Below, one piece after another: positions 35,736 to 44,587 of a stretch of 64,000 nucleotides of DNA. A model generated the notes under the pieces. It was given only the letters and a program-made list of their open reading frames with translations, was not told the DNA's origin and ran no database searches. Within the stretch, counting starts at the first letter, position 1. Every line of letters starts with the position of its first letter. Both the position numbers and the translations under genes were made by a program. Origin of the DNA: Parachlamydiales bacterium (GTDB lineage Bacteria > Chlamydiota > Chlamydiia > Chlamydiales > Rhabdochlamydiaceae); contig JAHFTQ010000009.1 of NCBI GenBank assembly GCA_023265455.1, positions 1-64,000 of the forward strand, read 5' to 3'.

Positions 35736-35760
35736 CGAAAATTTTAACAAAAGGAAAAAT
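35736..35760 (+). promoter_or_regulatory. Duplicated leader and ribosome-binding site (copy 1)
   Basis: The block GAAAATTTTAACAAAAGGAA precedes both paralogous genes at 35761 and 36718 (second copy at 36691-36717). It contains the AAAAGGAA ribosome-binding site, so the duplication included the translation start region. It also decides the start: the ATG at 35761, not the in-frame GTG at 35731. Confidence 0.6.
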
Positions 35761-36612
35761 ATGGCCTTCCCAACAGCCCAAATTAGGTTCCCAACTTACA
35801 CCCCATCTCCACCACCCAATTTGCATGATTGCATTATTTCTTCCAACAGCCCCTTCCCTCCACCATCGCTGAAAAATTGCATTATTTCTTCCAATGTCAA
35901 AGGCGACCCTGAAAAATGTTTGAGAGCTTGCCAAAACTTAAGCAATAATATGCATCACAGTTTTGAAGACTTGCTCGAGAACCTCCCTAAGTTAATGGAT
36001 GAGCCCAAAATAGAAATACGCAATCCCGACTCTCCAACAGTCTCTATATCCTTAAAAGGTCAGTTTCTGCCTTTGACACACTACCTTGATCAATTTGAAC
36101 AGAACGAGGCCAGTTTGAAATGGGAACTGTATTCTGATGTACAAGAAGGGTTCCGCGACTGCTATCGCGTTGGAAAGACAGACCAAAATGAATCCATTCA
36201 ACTCTCACATATAACATCTATTTTTAGAAATAACAATCCCGAAGGATCCTATCCTGCTACCATTGCTCACCCTACTGGCGATAATTACAGAAAAGCTTTG
36301 GGGCACTGCAAGCATCTGTTTGTGACAATTTGCAATAGTCAACTCAGTGAGTTTGATACCAATCGACAGATCTATCGGCTTCACTGGTGGCTGGCTCAGA
36401 CCTCCCCTTACATAGCGCCTAAGCCTTATCCTAAATCACCTGTGGTGCTTGATAACAAAAATGATCTTTTCATAGAAATTTTCATTGCAGCTGTAAAATT
36501 CCATAAGTTTGGAATCCTCACTCCTTACGTAGAGAATTCTTATCCCCATCAACTTGCACTGGTGACATCGGAAGACAATTTTCTAGATCTAGCTCGAGCT
36601 CTACGCAACTGA
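35761..36612 (+). CDS. Hypothetical protein, paralog 1 (CIISSN repeats)
   Basis: A protein of 283 residues beginning MAFPTAQIRFPTYTPSPPP. It contains an internal duplication at the N-terminus, PPNLHDCIISSN and PPSLKNCIISSN. The body shares with the next gene an ALKWELYSDVQEGFRDCYR... block (WELYSDAQEGFCECYR in the neighbour), PATIAHPTGDNYRKALGHCKHL and RLHWWLAQTSP. There is no signal peptide or membrane segment. Function unknown; the pair appears to be a lineage-specific expansion. It follows the yqgE gene by 86 AT-rich bases with a TTAATTAAA-type promoter region. Confidence 0.65.
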   Translation: MAFPTAQIRFPTYTPSPPPNLHDCIISSNSPFPPPSLKNCIISSNVKGDPEKCLRACQNLSNNMHHSFEDLLENLPKLMDEPKIEIRNPDSPTVSISLKGQFLPLTHYLDQFEQNEASLKWELYSDVQEGFRDCYRVGKTDQNESIQLSHITSIFRNNNPEGSYPATIAHPTGDNYRKALGHCKHLFVTICNSQLSEFDTNRQIYRLHWWLAQTSPYIAPKPYPKSPVVLDNKNDLFIEIFIAAVKFHKFGILTPYVENSYPHQLALVTSEDNFLDLARALRN

Positions 36613-36661
36613 CGATGCGGTGATTATCAGCAGATCTTTGCGAAGGGCTGTTAAGAATAGC

Positions 36662-36684
36662 GGACCTCTTTCGAAATGAGGTCC
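36662..36684. terminator. Hairpin between paralogs
   Basis: GGACCTC (36662-36668) and GAGGTCC (36678-36684) form a seven-base stem with a nine-base loop, 50 bases after the stop of the first paralog. A T-rich stretch (GTTTGAAAATTTT) follows. A likely terminator between the two genes. Confidence 0.5.
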
Positions 36685-36717
36685 AGTGTTTGAAAATTTT
36701 AACAAAAGGAAAAATAT

Positions 36718-37515
36718 ATGGCAGTATCATCCACAAGGTTTGCAGCCTATGCCTCTACGGTTCCCCCTGCACCTACCGCTGGCGATTTCAGCCAATGCAT
36801 TGTTTCTTCCAATGAACATACCACTCTCTGCTGGCAGATTTGCCAAGAGATGATGATATCTTTAAACACCTCCCACACCGATTTACAAGATTTACAAAAC
36901 ATTTTTTGCAAGTTCATAAATGATAGAGGGGAAAAGATACGTTCTGCCTTTCCGAGTGGCATAGATTCTCTTCCCGGTCAGTGTTCGCGCCCTTTAAAAG
37001 GCTCCTATCTACCGATGGTGCAAGCTCTTGAGAAATTCGAAGAAACAAACCCCAGCTTGGTATGGGAACTCTACTCAGATGCGCAAGAAGGGTTTTGTGA
37101 GTGCTACCGAATGGGAAGAACTCACAAAAATGAAGTGATTCAACTTGTCCATTATACATTTATGAGAAACAATCCAGTCCCTGAGGGAGGCCTACCAGCT
37201 ACCATCGGGTACCCCGTTGGCGCTAATTTAGGCAAGGCTTTAGAACAATGCGAATATCTTTACAATTCGATTCTTCATCCTCAAGCTCCACTCCAAGGCA
37301 CTTCACAAAAAATCCTTGAACTTCATTGGTGGCTTTCTCAAGCCTCTCCCATTATGAAAAACAACGACCGGTTCGTAGAAATTCTTACTTCGGCATTAAC
37401 CCTGCATAGATTTGGAACCATTGCCCCCTACAAACAAGGTGTTAAACCCTGTCAGATCGCACTCGTGACTTCTCTTAACGAGTTTGTCGCAGGAGGCGTT
37501 TCTCTACGCGAATGA
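36718..37515 (+). CDS. Hypothetical protein, paralog 2
   Basis: A 265-residue protein related to the gene before it, preceded by the same leader sequence (36691-36717). It has a single SQCIVSSNEH segment where the first paralog has two, then the WELYSDAQEGFCECYRMGRT block, PATIGYPVGANLGKALEQCEYL and LHWWLSQASP. No membrane segment or signal. It ends 12 bases inside the convergent LRR gene. The C-terminus (KPCQIALVTSLNEF) parallels HQLALVTSEDNF in paralog 1. Function unknown. Confidence 0.65.
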   Translation: MAVSSTRFAAYASTVPPAPTAGDFSQCIVSSNEHTTLCWQICQEMMISLNTSHTDLQDLQNIFCKFINDRGEKIRSAFPSGIDSLPGQCSRPLKGSYLPMVQALEKFEETNPSLVWELYSDAQEGFCECYRMGRTHKNEVIQLVHYTFMRNNPVPEGGLPATIGYPVGANLGKALEQCEYLYNSILHPQAPLQGTSQKILELHWWLSQASPIMKNNDRFVEILTSALTLHRFGTIAPYKQGVKPCQIALVTSLNEFVAGGVSLRE

Positions 37516-38502
37516 CGATTCTTTGATAATTCGTAGATCCTTGCGGATACTTGTAAGCTGTAGAAGCTGATCTTGAGATAAAGAACTATCCAAGAGATCC
37601 AAAACTCGAAGTTGTTTGAGGCTATTGATCAAATACTGCAAGCTTTCAAATGAGACCTGAGGGTTACCCCTCAGGTTCATTTTTTTCATGTTGGGGCACT
37701 TCTCTGCTAATAGTCGGCAAGTCTCATCGCTAAGACGGCAATTTCCTATAGAGAGCTCGATGAGCCGAGAAAAAAGGTTAGAGCAATTTTTTACATCATC
37801 GGAAGTTAACTCAATTTCGCTCATGTGAAGCTGCTGAATACTCAACCCATCCAAATGGACCAAAGAGGCGCCGGAAAGATAGGGACACCCACTGATATTT
37901 AAACTCATTAGAAAAGGCGAGCTCGTACTTAGACATTTTAGAACATTTTCTGTCACGTTAAGGCAACGGTACAGTGATAGTGTTTTGAGCTGACCGCCCG
38001 CTTCTTTGAGCCAAGAGATCAGCCCCTGTTCAATAGGAGCGCTACATTGACCTAGAGAAAGCTTGGAACACCGGGTGCAATTTTGCAAAAGGGTCAGATC
38101 CAACTGAGTAATCCCCGGCAATTCAGGAAGAGACAGTTCAGAAAGCTGCAAACAATACTTTCCCACCTCTTTGAGCACAGCTGCCAACTCTATCGAAGAT
38201 AACCTCTCCAAGTGCAGTCGCTGGAGTTGCGGTGATTTTTTCAACAGCAAACCCATCCGTTCCACTCCAAGAAAAGGCACCGTTACCACCAATGATGTTA
38301 AAGCCAGCGGAGTTGATAAATATGACAGCGCGATAGAGAAGACCAACCAATCAAACCCGGAAAAATCGTCTTGTGTAAAACCTTTGGCCACCCCCGGGGG
38401 ATCTGTCTGCCATTGGATCAAATTCATGCCAGGAAATTTTTTACTCTCAAGCCTTTTCACGTGGGGAATCTCTTGCAATAATAACGAAATGGGTGTTGTC
38501 AT
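37504..38502 (-). CDS. Leucine-rich-repeat protein
   Basis: The ATG at 38502 (MTTPISLLLQEIP) is the likely start; a GTG at 38562 would overlap the previous gene. The protein has 332 residues with about nine repeats, seen as L.L..C..(I/L)...GL...L, for example LKTLSLYRCLNVTENVLKCLSTSSPFLMSLNISGCPYLSGASLVHL. The cysteine-containing repeats resemble the F-box/AMN1 type of eukaryotes. No F-box is visible and there is no signal peptide. Such eukaryote-like repeat proteins are common among obligate intracellular bacteria and are often effectors, but no export signal is apparent. Confidence 0.75.
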   Translation of the reverse strand: MTTPISLLLQEIPHVKRLESKKFPGMNLIQWQTDPPGVAKGFTQDDFSGFDWLVFSIALSYLSTPLALTSLVVTVPFLGVERMGLLLKKSPQLQRLHLERLSSIELAAVLKEVGKYCLQLSELSLPELPGITQLDLTLLQNCTRCSKLSLGQCSAPIEQGLISWLKEAGGQLKTLSLYRCLNVTENVLKCLSTSSPFLMSLNISGCPYLSGASLVHLDGLSIQQLHMSEIELTSDDVKNCSNLFSRLIELSIGNCRLSDETCRLLAEKCPNMKKMNLRGNPQVSFESLQYLINSLKQLRVLDLLDSSLSQDQLLQLTSIRKDLRIIKESSFA

Positions 38503-38531
38503 GGGAAACGAGATTTCCACGATTATCACAT

Positions 38532-39932
38532 TTATTGCAAGATCAAATCTGGGATTGGCCACGCCTCTGGATCCGTCAGAAGACGGATGATAACAGGCTT
38601 TGGAGCGTAAGCGCGCGGCACTAAATAAAAATTGCCTGGAGGTGAAGGAAGCCAGTTGGATTCCTTGTCCTTTCCAGGACTCTTGTGCTGAATGTAAATG
38701 GTAAACGAGCCGTCGGCATTCTTTTTTAAATCACGTGTGTCACTACCTAACATGTAGCGATTGATCGGATTCGTGACAGTGTAGTTGTTATCAGAGCCGT
38801 AAAGCGTCAAAGACCAAAACCCGGGTTCATCAAAAGGAATAGCTTCTTTGAATGTCACCCTGTAATTCTTAGAACCCGTCAAAGGATTCCCCTCATGATC
38901 TAAACTATACATCCAGTAAACCGATTCCTCTGGCGTATTGGCAGTGAGGCCCACGCGAGCCACCACAGCTCTTGTCTTATAATCTGTTCCAGGGTTTCCA
39001 ATCGTTGGGGGAGGGATGAATGCTCCATGATAAGTGTGACCAAAGTTAAGATGCGCTAGAAGAGTTCCGATTTTTTGCGCTGCCTCTTGCATGGCCTCAA
39101 TAACTTCTGGTCTTAATTCACTCTTCTGCCACAGCTTTCCAAGTTTGAGACCCAAAGGCTCAAAAAGAGGAAGCAAAGCGGCAATCTGATCTGCAGGAGG
39201 AGGATTTTCCTGCATCGCTAGGGATAAAATCTCCCAAAATTGAAGAGGATCTTTAAAATCCAAAGCGCTGACGGGCAGATCACGATTCACTAATTCCGGC
39301 ATCGGATAATTATCTGCCTGAAGACTGACTCCTTTCACTTGAATCCCCTCGAGAATTTTTCTTGCCCCTGCAAGATCAACCTGGCCTTCTTTGTAAATAT
39401 GAACACGCGGCTGAAGCAACACCCAGGGCGTAGGACAGGCAATCTGAATCATCCCCGCGGGAATATCTCCCTTCCAAGCAGGACCTACCAGTACGAACTT
39501 CCCTCCCTTGTATCCGGTAGCTTTCCCGCCCACATAGGCAAAAGCATTTGTCCACATATCGACAATTTCAACCATATAATACCGATTGTTGGAATCGGGC
39601 ACTTCCAATAAGACAGGCCCTTGGCGAAGATCCATGAACCCAAACCCATAAATCACATTGACATTAGGGGTGACATATCCGGCCTCTTTTGAAAGAGTCG
39701 GCGTCGAAATATCTTCCATCTTCCAGATCGTATTAGGAGCAGATTTTGCCTTAGGACCCACGGCATCGTGGTACCGAAGCAAATACATCGTCACCAGCGG
39801 ACTTCCCCATGTTGCCGCCTGAAGAGCCAAAGAATAGGCCCATTCTTTATTTTCTTCTTGCCGACTCTCTTGTGCAAGCACAGGAGAATGTTGTAATCCC
39901 ACCACCAAGACAAGAAAAAATAACCACTTCAT
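38532..39932 (-). CDS. DUF1254/DUF1214 secreted protein
   Basis: Open from 40058, but the ATG at 39932 (MKWLFFLVLVVGLQHSPVLAQES) starts a clear signal peptide; the longer form would translate the repeat region. The mature chain has the DUF1254 part (GSPLVTMYLLRYHDA...APNTIWKMEDISTPTLSKEAGYVTPNVNVIYGFGFMDLRQGPVLLEVPD..RYYMVEIVDMWTNAFAYVG) and the DUF1214 part near the end (GSKNYRVTFKEAIPFDEPGFWSLTLYGSDNNYTV). About 466 residues. The family is widespread and uncharacterised, usually periplasmic or secreted. It lies on the same strand as the LRR gene. Confidence 0.88.
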   Translation of the reverse strand: MKWLFFLVLVVGLQHSPVLAQESRQEENKEWAYSLALQAATWGSPLVTMYLLRYHDAVGPKAKSAPNTIWKMEDISTPTLSKEAGYVTPNVNVIYGFGFMDLRQGPVLLEVPDSNNRYYMVEIVDMWTNAFAYVGGKATGYKGGKFVLVGPAWKGDIPAGMIQIACPTPWVLLQPRVHIYKEGQVDLAGARKILEGIQVKGVSLQADNYPMPELVNRDLPVSALDFKDPLQFWEILSLAMQENPPPADQIAALLPLFEPLGLKLGKLWQKSELRPEVIEAMQEAAQKIGTLLAHLNFGHTYHGAFIPPPTIGNPGTDYKTRAVVARVGLTANTPEESVYWMYSLDHEGNPLTGSKNYRVTFKEAIPFDEPGFWSLTLYGSDNNYTVTNPINRYMLGSDTRDLKKNADGSFTIYIQHKSPGKDKESNWLPSPPGNFYLVPRAYAPKPVIIRLLTDPEAWPIPDLILQ

Positions 39933-39969
39933 AAACCCGTTATCGATGTTATTGCTAATTTTTTCAAGC

Positions 39970-40076
39970 ATAGAGGAGAACAGGATAAGCAGGATCGCAA
40001 GCGGCAGGATGAGCATGATGGAGAGAAAAGGATTATTCCCAAAAAATTTATCCTGCATATCCTGTTCTCCTCTGTG
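39970..40076. repeat. Inverted repeat upstream of the DUF1254 gene
   Basis: A 26-bp near-perfect arm at 39970-39995 (TAGAGGAGAACAGGATA, then GCAGGAT) and its complement at 40050-40076 enclose about 55 bp that contain three further AGGAT(A/G) motifs. It is a small palindromic element unlike the ones at 30344 or 45673, between the DUF1254 and the 676-residue gene. No gene is inside. Confidence 0.65.
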
Positions 40077-40094
40077 TTCTATACAAAGAAAACG

Positions 40095-42125
40095 TCAGGC
40101 GACTTCAGTGATGTTGATTTTTCCGATAGGAAGATCGGGGAAAAGACGAGCATAAGATTTTAGAATCTGATCCCGCCTGTCTTGCATGACAGCTTCGAAA
40201 TACTCCAAAGCTGAGAGTGCACGCTGGAATGCCCATGGCGCAATGAGACGATGGCGCACTAAAAGCGCAGGAGAGAAAAAAGCAAAAATGAAGAAGTTTT
40301 TGTCCTCTTTTGTCCAAGGACGTGATGTACTTAACAGGCGAGAAAATCCGTAAAACTCTGCAGCTGCTGCTGCACCCGTATCAACACCATCTTTACAACT
40401 CAAACTCATCACATCGGCTTTCACAGTTTCTAAAATCCTGAGTGTCAGAAAAAAATAGAGAATTTCAATAAAATCAAGCCGCTCTTTACGATTTAAACTA
40501 GCCTTAGCTCCGAAAATATCTTGATGAACAAATGTCACCAAATCATGAACTAGGCTGGAGCTAATCATGTTAGGAGGAAAATAAAATCCACTTTCAACAC
40601 CACTTAAAATCTGCTCAGCACAAAGACGCGTAAAATCGGCAGCTTTGGTGATCTCGGCATAACTCTCTAACTGATGATAAAAGTCAGTGCCCTTTGCAAG
40701 GGTCACAAGGGTGAGAGTTTCGGAAAACTCCCCTTCTTTTGCAAGAGATTCAATGGCACTACATCGCGCATGCTCTTTCCATGACGTGCGATCTTGTAAA
40801 TTGAAGTAAAGATGCTTGCGGCCCGTCAGCGAACGTAAATAGCCTTTGAATTCAGGAGCAATCCTAGCTTTTTCGATAAAATTTTGATGAATGGGGCAAG
40901 GTAAATGGAGAATCGTCGTATGAGTTCTCTCAGAAGCTAAAGTAAAAATTTGGCTCGGCAAATTCTTTTGAAGTAAAGGATCAAACCCTATTTTTTCTCC
41001 TTCATGGCGAAAAAGCTCCAAAATCTTCATCAGCGGGCCATTGGGACACCGCCGTAGTTCATCACGGAGGGTATTTTCAATCGAAGCGAGAGTTCCCCAC
41101 ACAGACGGCCTGTCTAAATCCTTGCTAGCTTTAATGAATCTTAAAATGTCATGACGAGCGCCACTCCGTAGAAAAAGGGCGTTGCAAAGAGAATGTGTCA
41201 GTTTTAAACAAAGAGATTTAAACGGCGCTGCCTTATCTGATTGTTTTCTCCAATGAGTATACTCTTCTGAATCTGTCAGCCCTCGTAAGTAGACTTCAAA
41301 ATCTTTAAAATAATCGACTGCGGACTTCCCTACTGTGTTATGGAGCAGATTTTTGGGATTGGCCGCAAGCATAAGTGCCATCACCGCCTTTGTGAGTAAG
41401 TTAGCCCCCAATTGTTCTTTGTGATGCAAGGCCTCTTTAAAAAATCGGTCAATTAAGTCACTGCCCTCACGAAGAATCTCCTGAGCGGAGACATGCATAT
41501 CTCGATCGAGAACAACTTCCATCTGCTTTAAGAAATTCTCTCTCCCAGAGACGTCAAGACCCTCGTCAAAGTTTCCAACCATGCGAATATGACGCAAAAG
41601 ATGAGATGAAACAAAAGGAGTTCCATCCTCTTTCGAAAGATAGAAAAACTCATACTCTCGATCTTGCTGGACCGCTTCAAGATCTTTCAGAGCCTGCCGC
41701 TCGGCTAGAAGTTCAGGCTCGGCGCCTTCTGCTTCCCAGGGTTCCTCACCCTTATCCTTTTTGATTTTTGAAAAGACTTTCGAGAGATAAAAATGTTGAA
41801 GCTGCTTATACTCAGAGATCGGCTCTTCCTGAACATGAGCCCCTTTAAAAAGCTCTGTATACTTTTCTACTTTATCGACGGCCTCTCCCGCCAGCTGCAT
41901 CATGGCCTGAAGCCCTTTCTGCATCTGGGAATTATTCAACTCAGCCCGCTCTTTTTGATAAAGATGTTGGAGATAGAAGTTCAGCGTCCGAAACGTCTCG
42001 CGAATCGTCTCTTGATTTTCCTCGATTTTTGCAGGATCTAACCATTTAGCCTCTTCAATATCGAGCTCTGCTAAATGGGATAGATTATCTACAGCTTCTA
42101 AAACTGTAATTTTAGATTTTTTCAT
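40095..42125 (-). CDS. Large cytosolic protein, possible chlamydial effector (676 aa)
   Basis: A helical 676-residue protein without a signal peptide. From about 420 the chain reads LTGRKHLYFNLQDRTSWKEHARCSAIESL..., then a LNRKERLDFIEILYFFLTLRILETVKADVMSLSCKDGVDTGAAAAAEFYGF block. The SCKDGVDTG segment resembles the phosphate-loop motif of Cys-dependent phosphoinositide phosphatases (C-x5-R), but the Arg position is Thr. The combination recalls chlamydial secreted proteins of the DUF582 kind; this is a memory-based guess. It is last in a minus-strand run behind pit, separated by a terminator. A search against DUF582 and SopB/IpgD profiles would decide. Confidence 0.6.
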   Translation of the reverse strand: MKKSKITVLEAVDNLSHLAELDIEEAKWLDPAKIEENQETIRETFRTLNFYLQHLYQKERAELNNSQMQKGLQAMMQLAGEAVDKVEKYTELFKGAHVQEEPISEYKQLQHFYLSKVFSKIKKDKGEEPWEAEGAEPELLAERQALKDLEAVQQDREYEFFYLSKEDGTPFVSSHLLRHIRMVGNFDEGLDVSGRENFLKQMEVVLDRDMHVSAQEILREGSDLIDRFFKEALHHKEQLGANLLTKAVMALMLAANPKNLLHNTVGKSAVDYFKDFEVYLRGLTDSEEYTHWRKQSDKAAPFKSLCLKLTHSLCNALFLRSGARHDILRFIKASKDLDRPSVWGTLASIENTLRDELRRCPNGPLMKILELFRHEGEKIGFDPLLQKNLPSQIFTLASERTHTTILHLPCPIHQNFIEKARIAPEFKGYLRSLTGRKHLYFNLQDRTSWKEHARCSAIESLAKEGEFSETLTLVTLAKGTDFYHQLESYAEITKAADFTRLCAEQILSGVESGFYFPPNMISSSLVHDLVTFVHQDIFGAKASLNRKERLDFIEILYFFLTLRILETVKADVMSLSCKDGVDTGAAAAAEFYGFSRLLSTSRPWTKEDKNFFIFAFFSPALLVRHRLIAPWAFQRALSALEYFEAVMQDRRDQILKSYARLFPDLPIGKINITEVA

Positions 42126-42182
42126 AATTAAATACTTTTATTTTCATTATAATTATAATTTAATTAAAAATATTTAATAAAG

Positions 42183-42209
42183 TTAACTATCTCAGGAAAA
42201 GATAGTTAA
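42183..42209 (-). terminator. Rho-independent terminator of pit
   Basis: TTAACTATCT (42183-42192) and AGATAGTTAA (42200-42209) form a perfect ten-base stem with a seven-base loop overlapping the pit stop codon. Read on the minus strand it is followed by a T-rich stretch (CTTTATTAAATATTTTT). A strong candidate terminator. Confidence 0.7.
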
Positions 42210-43139
42210 AACCAAGGCAGAAACTAAGGCTGACCCCGGAAGAGTAAAAACCCATGCCCAGCCCAATCGACGAGCCGTCCCCCATTTGACGCCTTTCCAC
42301 CCTTTAGCAGAGCCCACTCCTGCAATGCTGCCCGTGATCATATGAGTGGAGCTCAGGGGCATTCCCCAGAAGCTTGCCAGTAAAATGACAAGAGAAGAAG
42401 AGGCCTCCGCGGCAAACCCTTGGATCGGTTTCAGCTCAGTGATTTCATAGGCCATCGTTCGAATGATCCGTACACCCCCCGAGGCTGTTCCAAGAGCCAT
42501 CATGATGGCGCACGCTGCAATCACCCAAAGCGGAATCACTGGCGAGACAAGCTTTCCTGCGGCAAAAAGCCCGAGCGTGATAATTGCCATGCTCTTTTGG
42601 GCATCATTGAGACCATGCGACAGCGCTAACAAACCCGCAGAAAAAAGCTGTAAATAACGAAAAATTTTCTGATTGCCCGGCTTAAGACGAAGGAGCAGCT
42701 TCATCCCCATCAGGGCTATCAAAAAACCTGCAAAAGGAGAGATCACCATCGGAATAATGACTTTAAATATCAGATTTTTCCATACAACCACATCTGCTCC
42801 TCCTTGAACCGCTGCAGCACCAACTAATCCTCCTACAAGCGCATAAGAAGAACTGCTGGGGATTCCCCAGTACCAAGTCAAAAAGTTCCAGACAATAGCC
42901 CCTAGGACAGCCGCTAAGACCACGATTTGAGAATTCGTCTGAACAAGACCCGATGTTATCGTTTCTGCAACCCCACTGATTTGAGTCGCTCCCAAAAAAT
43001 TAAAAACAGTAGCCATGATAATGGCAACTGCGGGTCTGACAATTTTCGTCGCAATCGGTGTCGCTACGACATTTGCTGCATCATGAAACCCATTCGTATA
43101 GTCGAAAAGCAGCCCTAAAATAATGATCCATATCACCAT
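42192..43139 (-). CDS. pit: Inorganic phosphate transporter (Pit family)
   Basis: A 315-residue membrane protein with about ten hydrophobic helices, carrying the paired Pit signatures GFHDAANVVATPIATKIVRP near the N-terminus and SHGLNDAQKSMAIITLGL in the middle. It takes up phosphate (or metal-phosphate) with protons or Na+. The ATG at 43139 (MVIWIIILGLLFDYTNGFHDA) is the likely start; a TTG at 43154 is also open. In Chlamydia the pit gene is usually next to a PhoU-like gene, which is not found here. A hairpin at 42183-42209 ends the transcript. Confidence 0.93.
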   Translation of the reverse strand: MVIWIIILGLLFDYTNGFHDAANVVATPIATKIVRPAVAIIMATVFNFLGATQISGVAETITSGLVQTNSQIVVLAAVLGAIVWNFLTWYWGIPSSSSYALVGGLVGAAAVQGGADVVVWKNLIFKVIIPMVISPFAGFLIALMGMKLLLRLKPGNQKIFRYLQLFSAGLLALSHGLNDAQKSMAIITLGLFAAGKLVSPVIPLWVIAACAIMMALGTASGGVRIIRTMAYEITELKPIQGFAAEASSSLVILLASFWGMPLSSTHMITGSIAGVGSAKGWKGVKWGTARRLGWAWVFTLPGSALVSALVLTIFS

Positions 43140-43206
43140 TCCTGACTCATACAAGTAGTAGACATTTAAAGAAAGGTGAGTTAGATAAAAGTAAAGAGGG
43201 TTTCTT

Positions 43207-44010
43207 ATGAAATTGCTAGCTATTGCATTATCACTGTCTGCTTCTCTTTTTGGAGCTGTTGTCGAAGGTGAGCATTCCGGAGAAATCCAAGTTGTTCCCG
43301 TTCAACGGACACCTGAGCCTAATGAAGTCGAAACGAGATTTTCTTTTCCTAGCAAAGGCGAGTTAAAAACCGAGGCCCCTGTTAAACTTCAACTCCGATT
43401 AGAAGCCTATCCCCTCGGGTTTAACAGCGATTTTCTCAGAGCCCGTGAAGTCCGCGACAGCGACGAGGGACAAGCGATGCGTATCATCGTGGATGACAAA
43501 GAGTTCTTCAGCATTAACGAAGCGATCGATGACATCTCAGAAAATGAAGAGATTGACTTTGACCAGACCCTGGAAGCTACCATCCCCTATAAACTCTCAC
43601 CCGGCGTCCATATCCTGCGCGCTTTTCCTGTCCGCTCTTTCGGAGAAAGCCTCAAAGGACCTAACTGTTTTGCTGCGACCTATTTCTATTTTGGAACCAA
43701 AGAGGGCGGCCCCACCATCGATCTCTCAAAACCCTACCTTACCTACAACGAACCCGACGGGCAGTACAAGTTTGGGAAACCCATCTTGGTGGACTTTCTG
43801 CTGAAAAACACTCAACTCTCCAGTGATGGTTACAAAGTACGACTCATCATCGATAATAATGACAAACGCATTCTAACCGACTGGGTTCCCTATTACATCT
43901 ACGGGCTAAAAAAAGGATCTCACACTATTAAACTCGAGCTTCTCAATCCCCAAGGGCACGTAATTCAACCTCTATTTAACGATCTCCAACGCACCATTGT
44001 GATCAAGTGA
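43207..44010 (+). CDS. Secreted hypothetical protein, 267 aa
   Basis: A protein with a signal peptide (MKLLAIALSLSASLFGAV) and a mature part that is mostly beta-strand-like, with motifs such as LRLEAYPLGFNSDFLRAREVRDSDEGQAMRIIVDDKEFF and YKVRLIIDNNDKRILTDWVPYYIYGLKKGSHTIKLELL. The later part has an Ig-like, strand-rich look, with the LKKGSHTIKLELL segment typical of bacterial beta-sandwich domains. Start ATG at 43207 follows GGGTTTCTT. Likely periplasmic; the gene lies divergent from pit, and its end overlaps a convergent gene by 46 bases. Function unknown. Confidence 0.65.
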   Translation: MKLLAIALSLSASLFGAVVEGEHSGEIQVVPVQRTPEPNEVETRFSFPSKGELKTEAPVKLQLRLEAYPLGFNSDFLRAREVRDSDEGQAMRIIVDDKEFFSINEAIDDISENEEIDFDQTLEATIPYKLSPGVHILRAFPVRSFGESLKGPNCFAATYFYFGTKEGGPTIDLSKPYLTYNEPDGQYKFGKPILVDFLLKNTQLSSDGYKVRLIIDNNDKRILTDWVPYYIYGLKKGSHTIKLELLNPQGHVIQPLFNDLQRTIVIK

Positions 44011-44489
44011 ACAATCCTATCAACTGCCCAATCATGGGCTTGAAAAACTGTCCAACTCATAAGAGGCGGATGGTCTCTATGTGACTGACCCCATAGATTC
44101 TCTTCAATATACTTAATATAGAGCACATCTAATCCTACAGAACAGATGATATTAAAAATTCCATAATAGAAAAGCACTTTTGTGCCTATCTCCTGAGATC
44201 GACTGTAGTCTTTGATCTGCATGACTCCCTGCACTACCACGTAGATAGCCAAAGCGGGACAGTTCTCAGGGATTAAGGAACTAAGACAAACAAGCATTCT
44301 AAACTTCAGCATGTCCATACGATCCCGGAGAGCACCTAACATGAGATACCCTACGGCTGCTATAAAGATCCTCTCAATCGAACAGAGCCCTCGATTCACC
44401 TGTGATCTAATTTGTTCATGATCAGAACTATAGATCACAACCTTGCAACAATGCCCGATGTCTAACGCAAAACTTAAAGGTGTCATCAA
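43965..44489 (-). CDS. Hypothetical membrane protein, 174 aa
   Basis: A protein with two or three hydrophobic segments (ERIFIAAVGYLMLGAL, NCPALAIYVVVQGVM, VLFYYGIFNIICSVGLDVLYI), suggesting a small inner-membrane protein. No family is recognised. The ATG at 44489 has a weak ribosome-binding site. Its C-terminus overlaps the end of the secreted protein gene by 46 bases on the opposite strand, so its reality is less certain than its neighbours'. It is followed at 44588 by the divergent kinase-like gene. Confidence 0.5.
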   Translation of the reverse strand: MMTPLSFALDIGHCCKVVIYSSDHEQIRSQVNRGLCSIERIFIAAVGYLMLGALRDRMDMLKFRMLVCLSSLIPENCPALAIYVVVQGVMQIKDYSRSQEIGTKVLFYYGIFNIICSVGLDVLYIKYIEENLWGQSHRDHPPLMSWTVFQAHDWAVDRIVHLITMVRWRSLNRG

Positions 44490-44587
44490 GCCCTCGACTT
44501 GCCAAACGATTGTAATGAAAAAAAATTTAAAGAAAAAGGATTATTTGACTAGAATTTGTCAGGAGCTTCAAGTACCATTTTCCCAAC

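Noticed and set aside
39933..40058. N-terminal extension of the DUF1254 protein
   Set aside because: It translates the palindromic repeat and would bury the signal peptide that starts at 39932.
40054..40155. Possibility that the 39970-40076 palindrome is a terminator of the 676-residue gene
   Set aside because: Arms are separated by about 55 bp and no T-run follows; the architecture matches a repeat element rather than a terminator.
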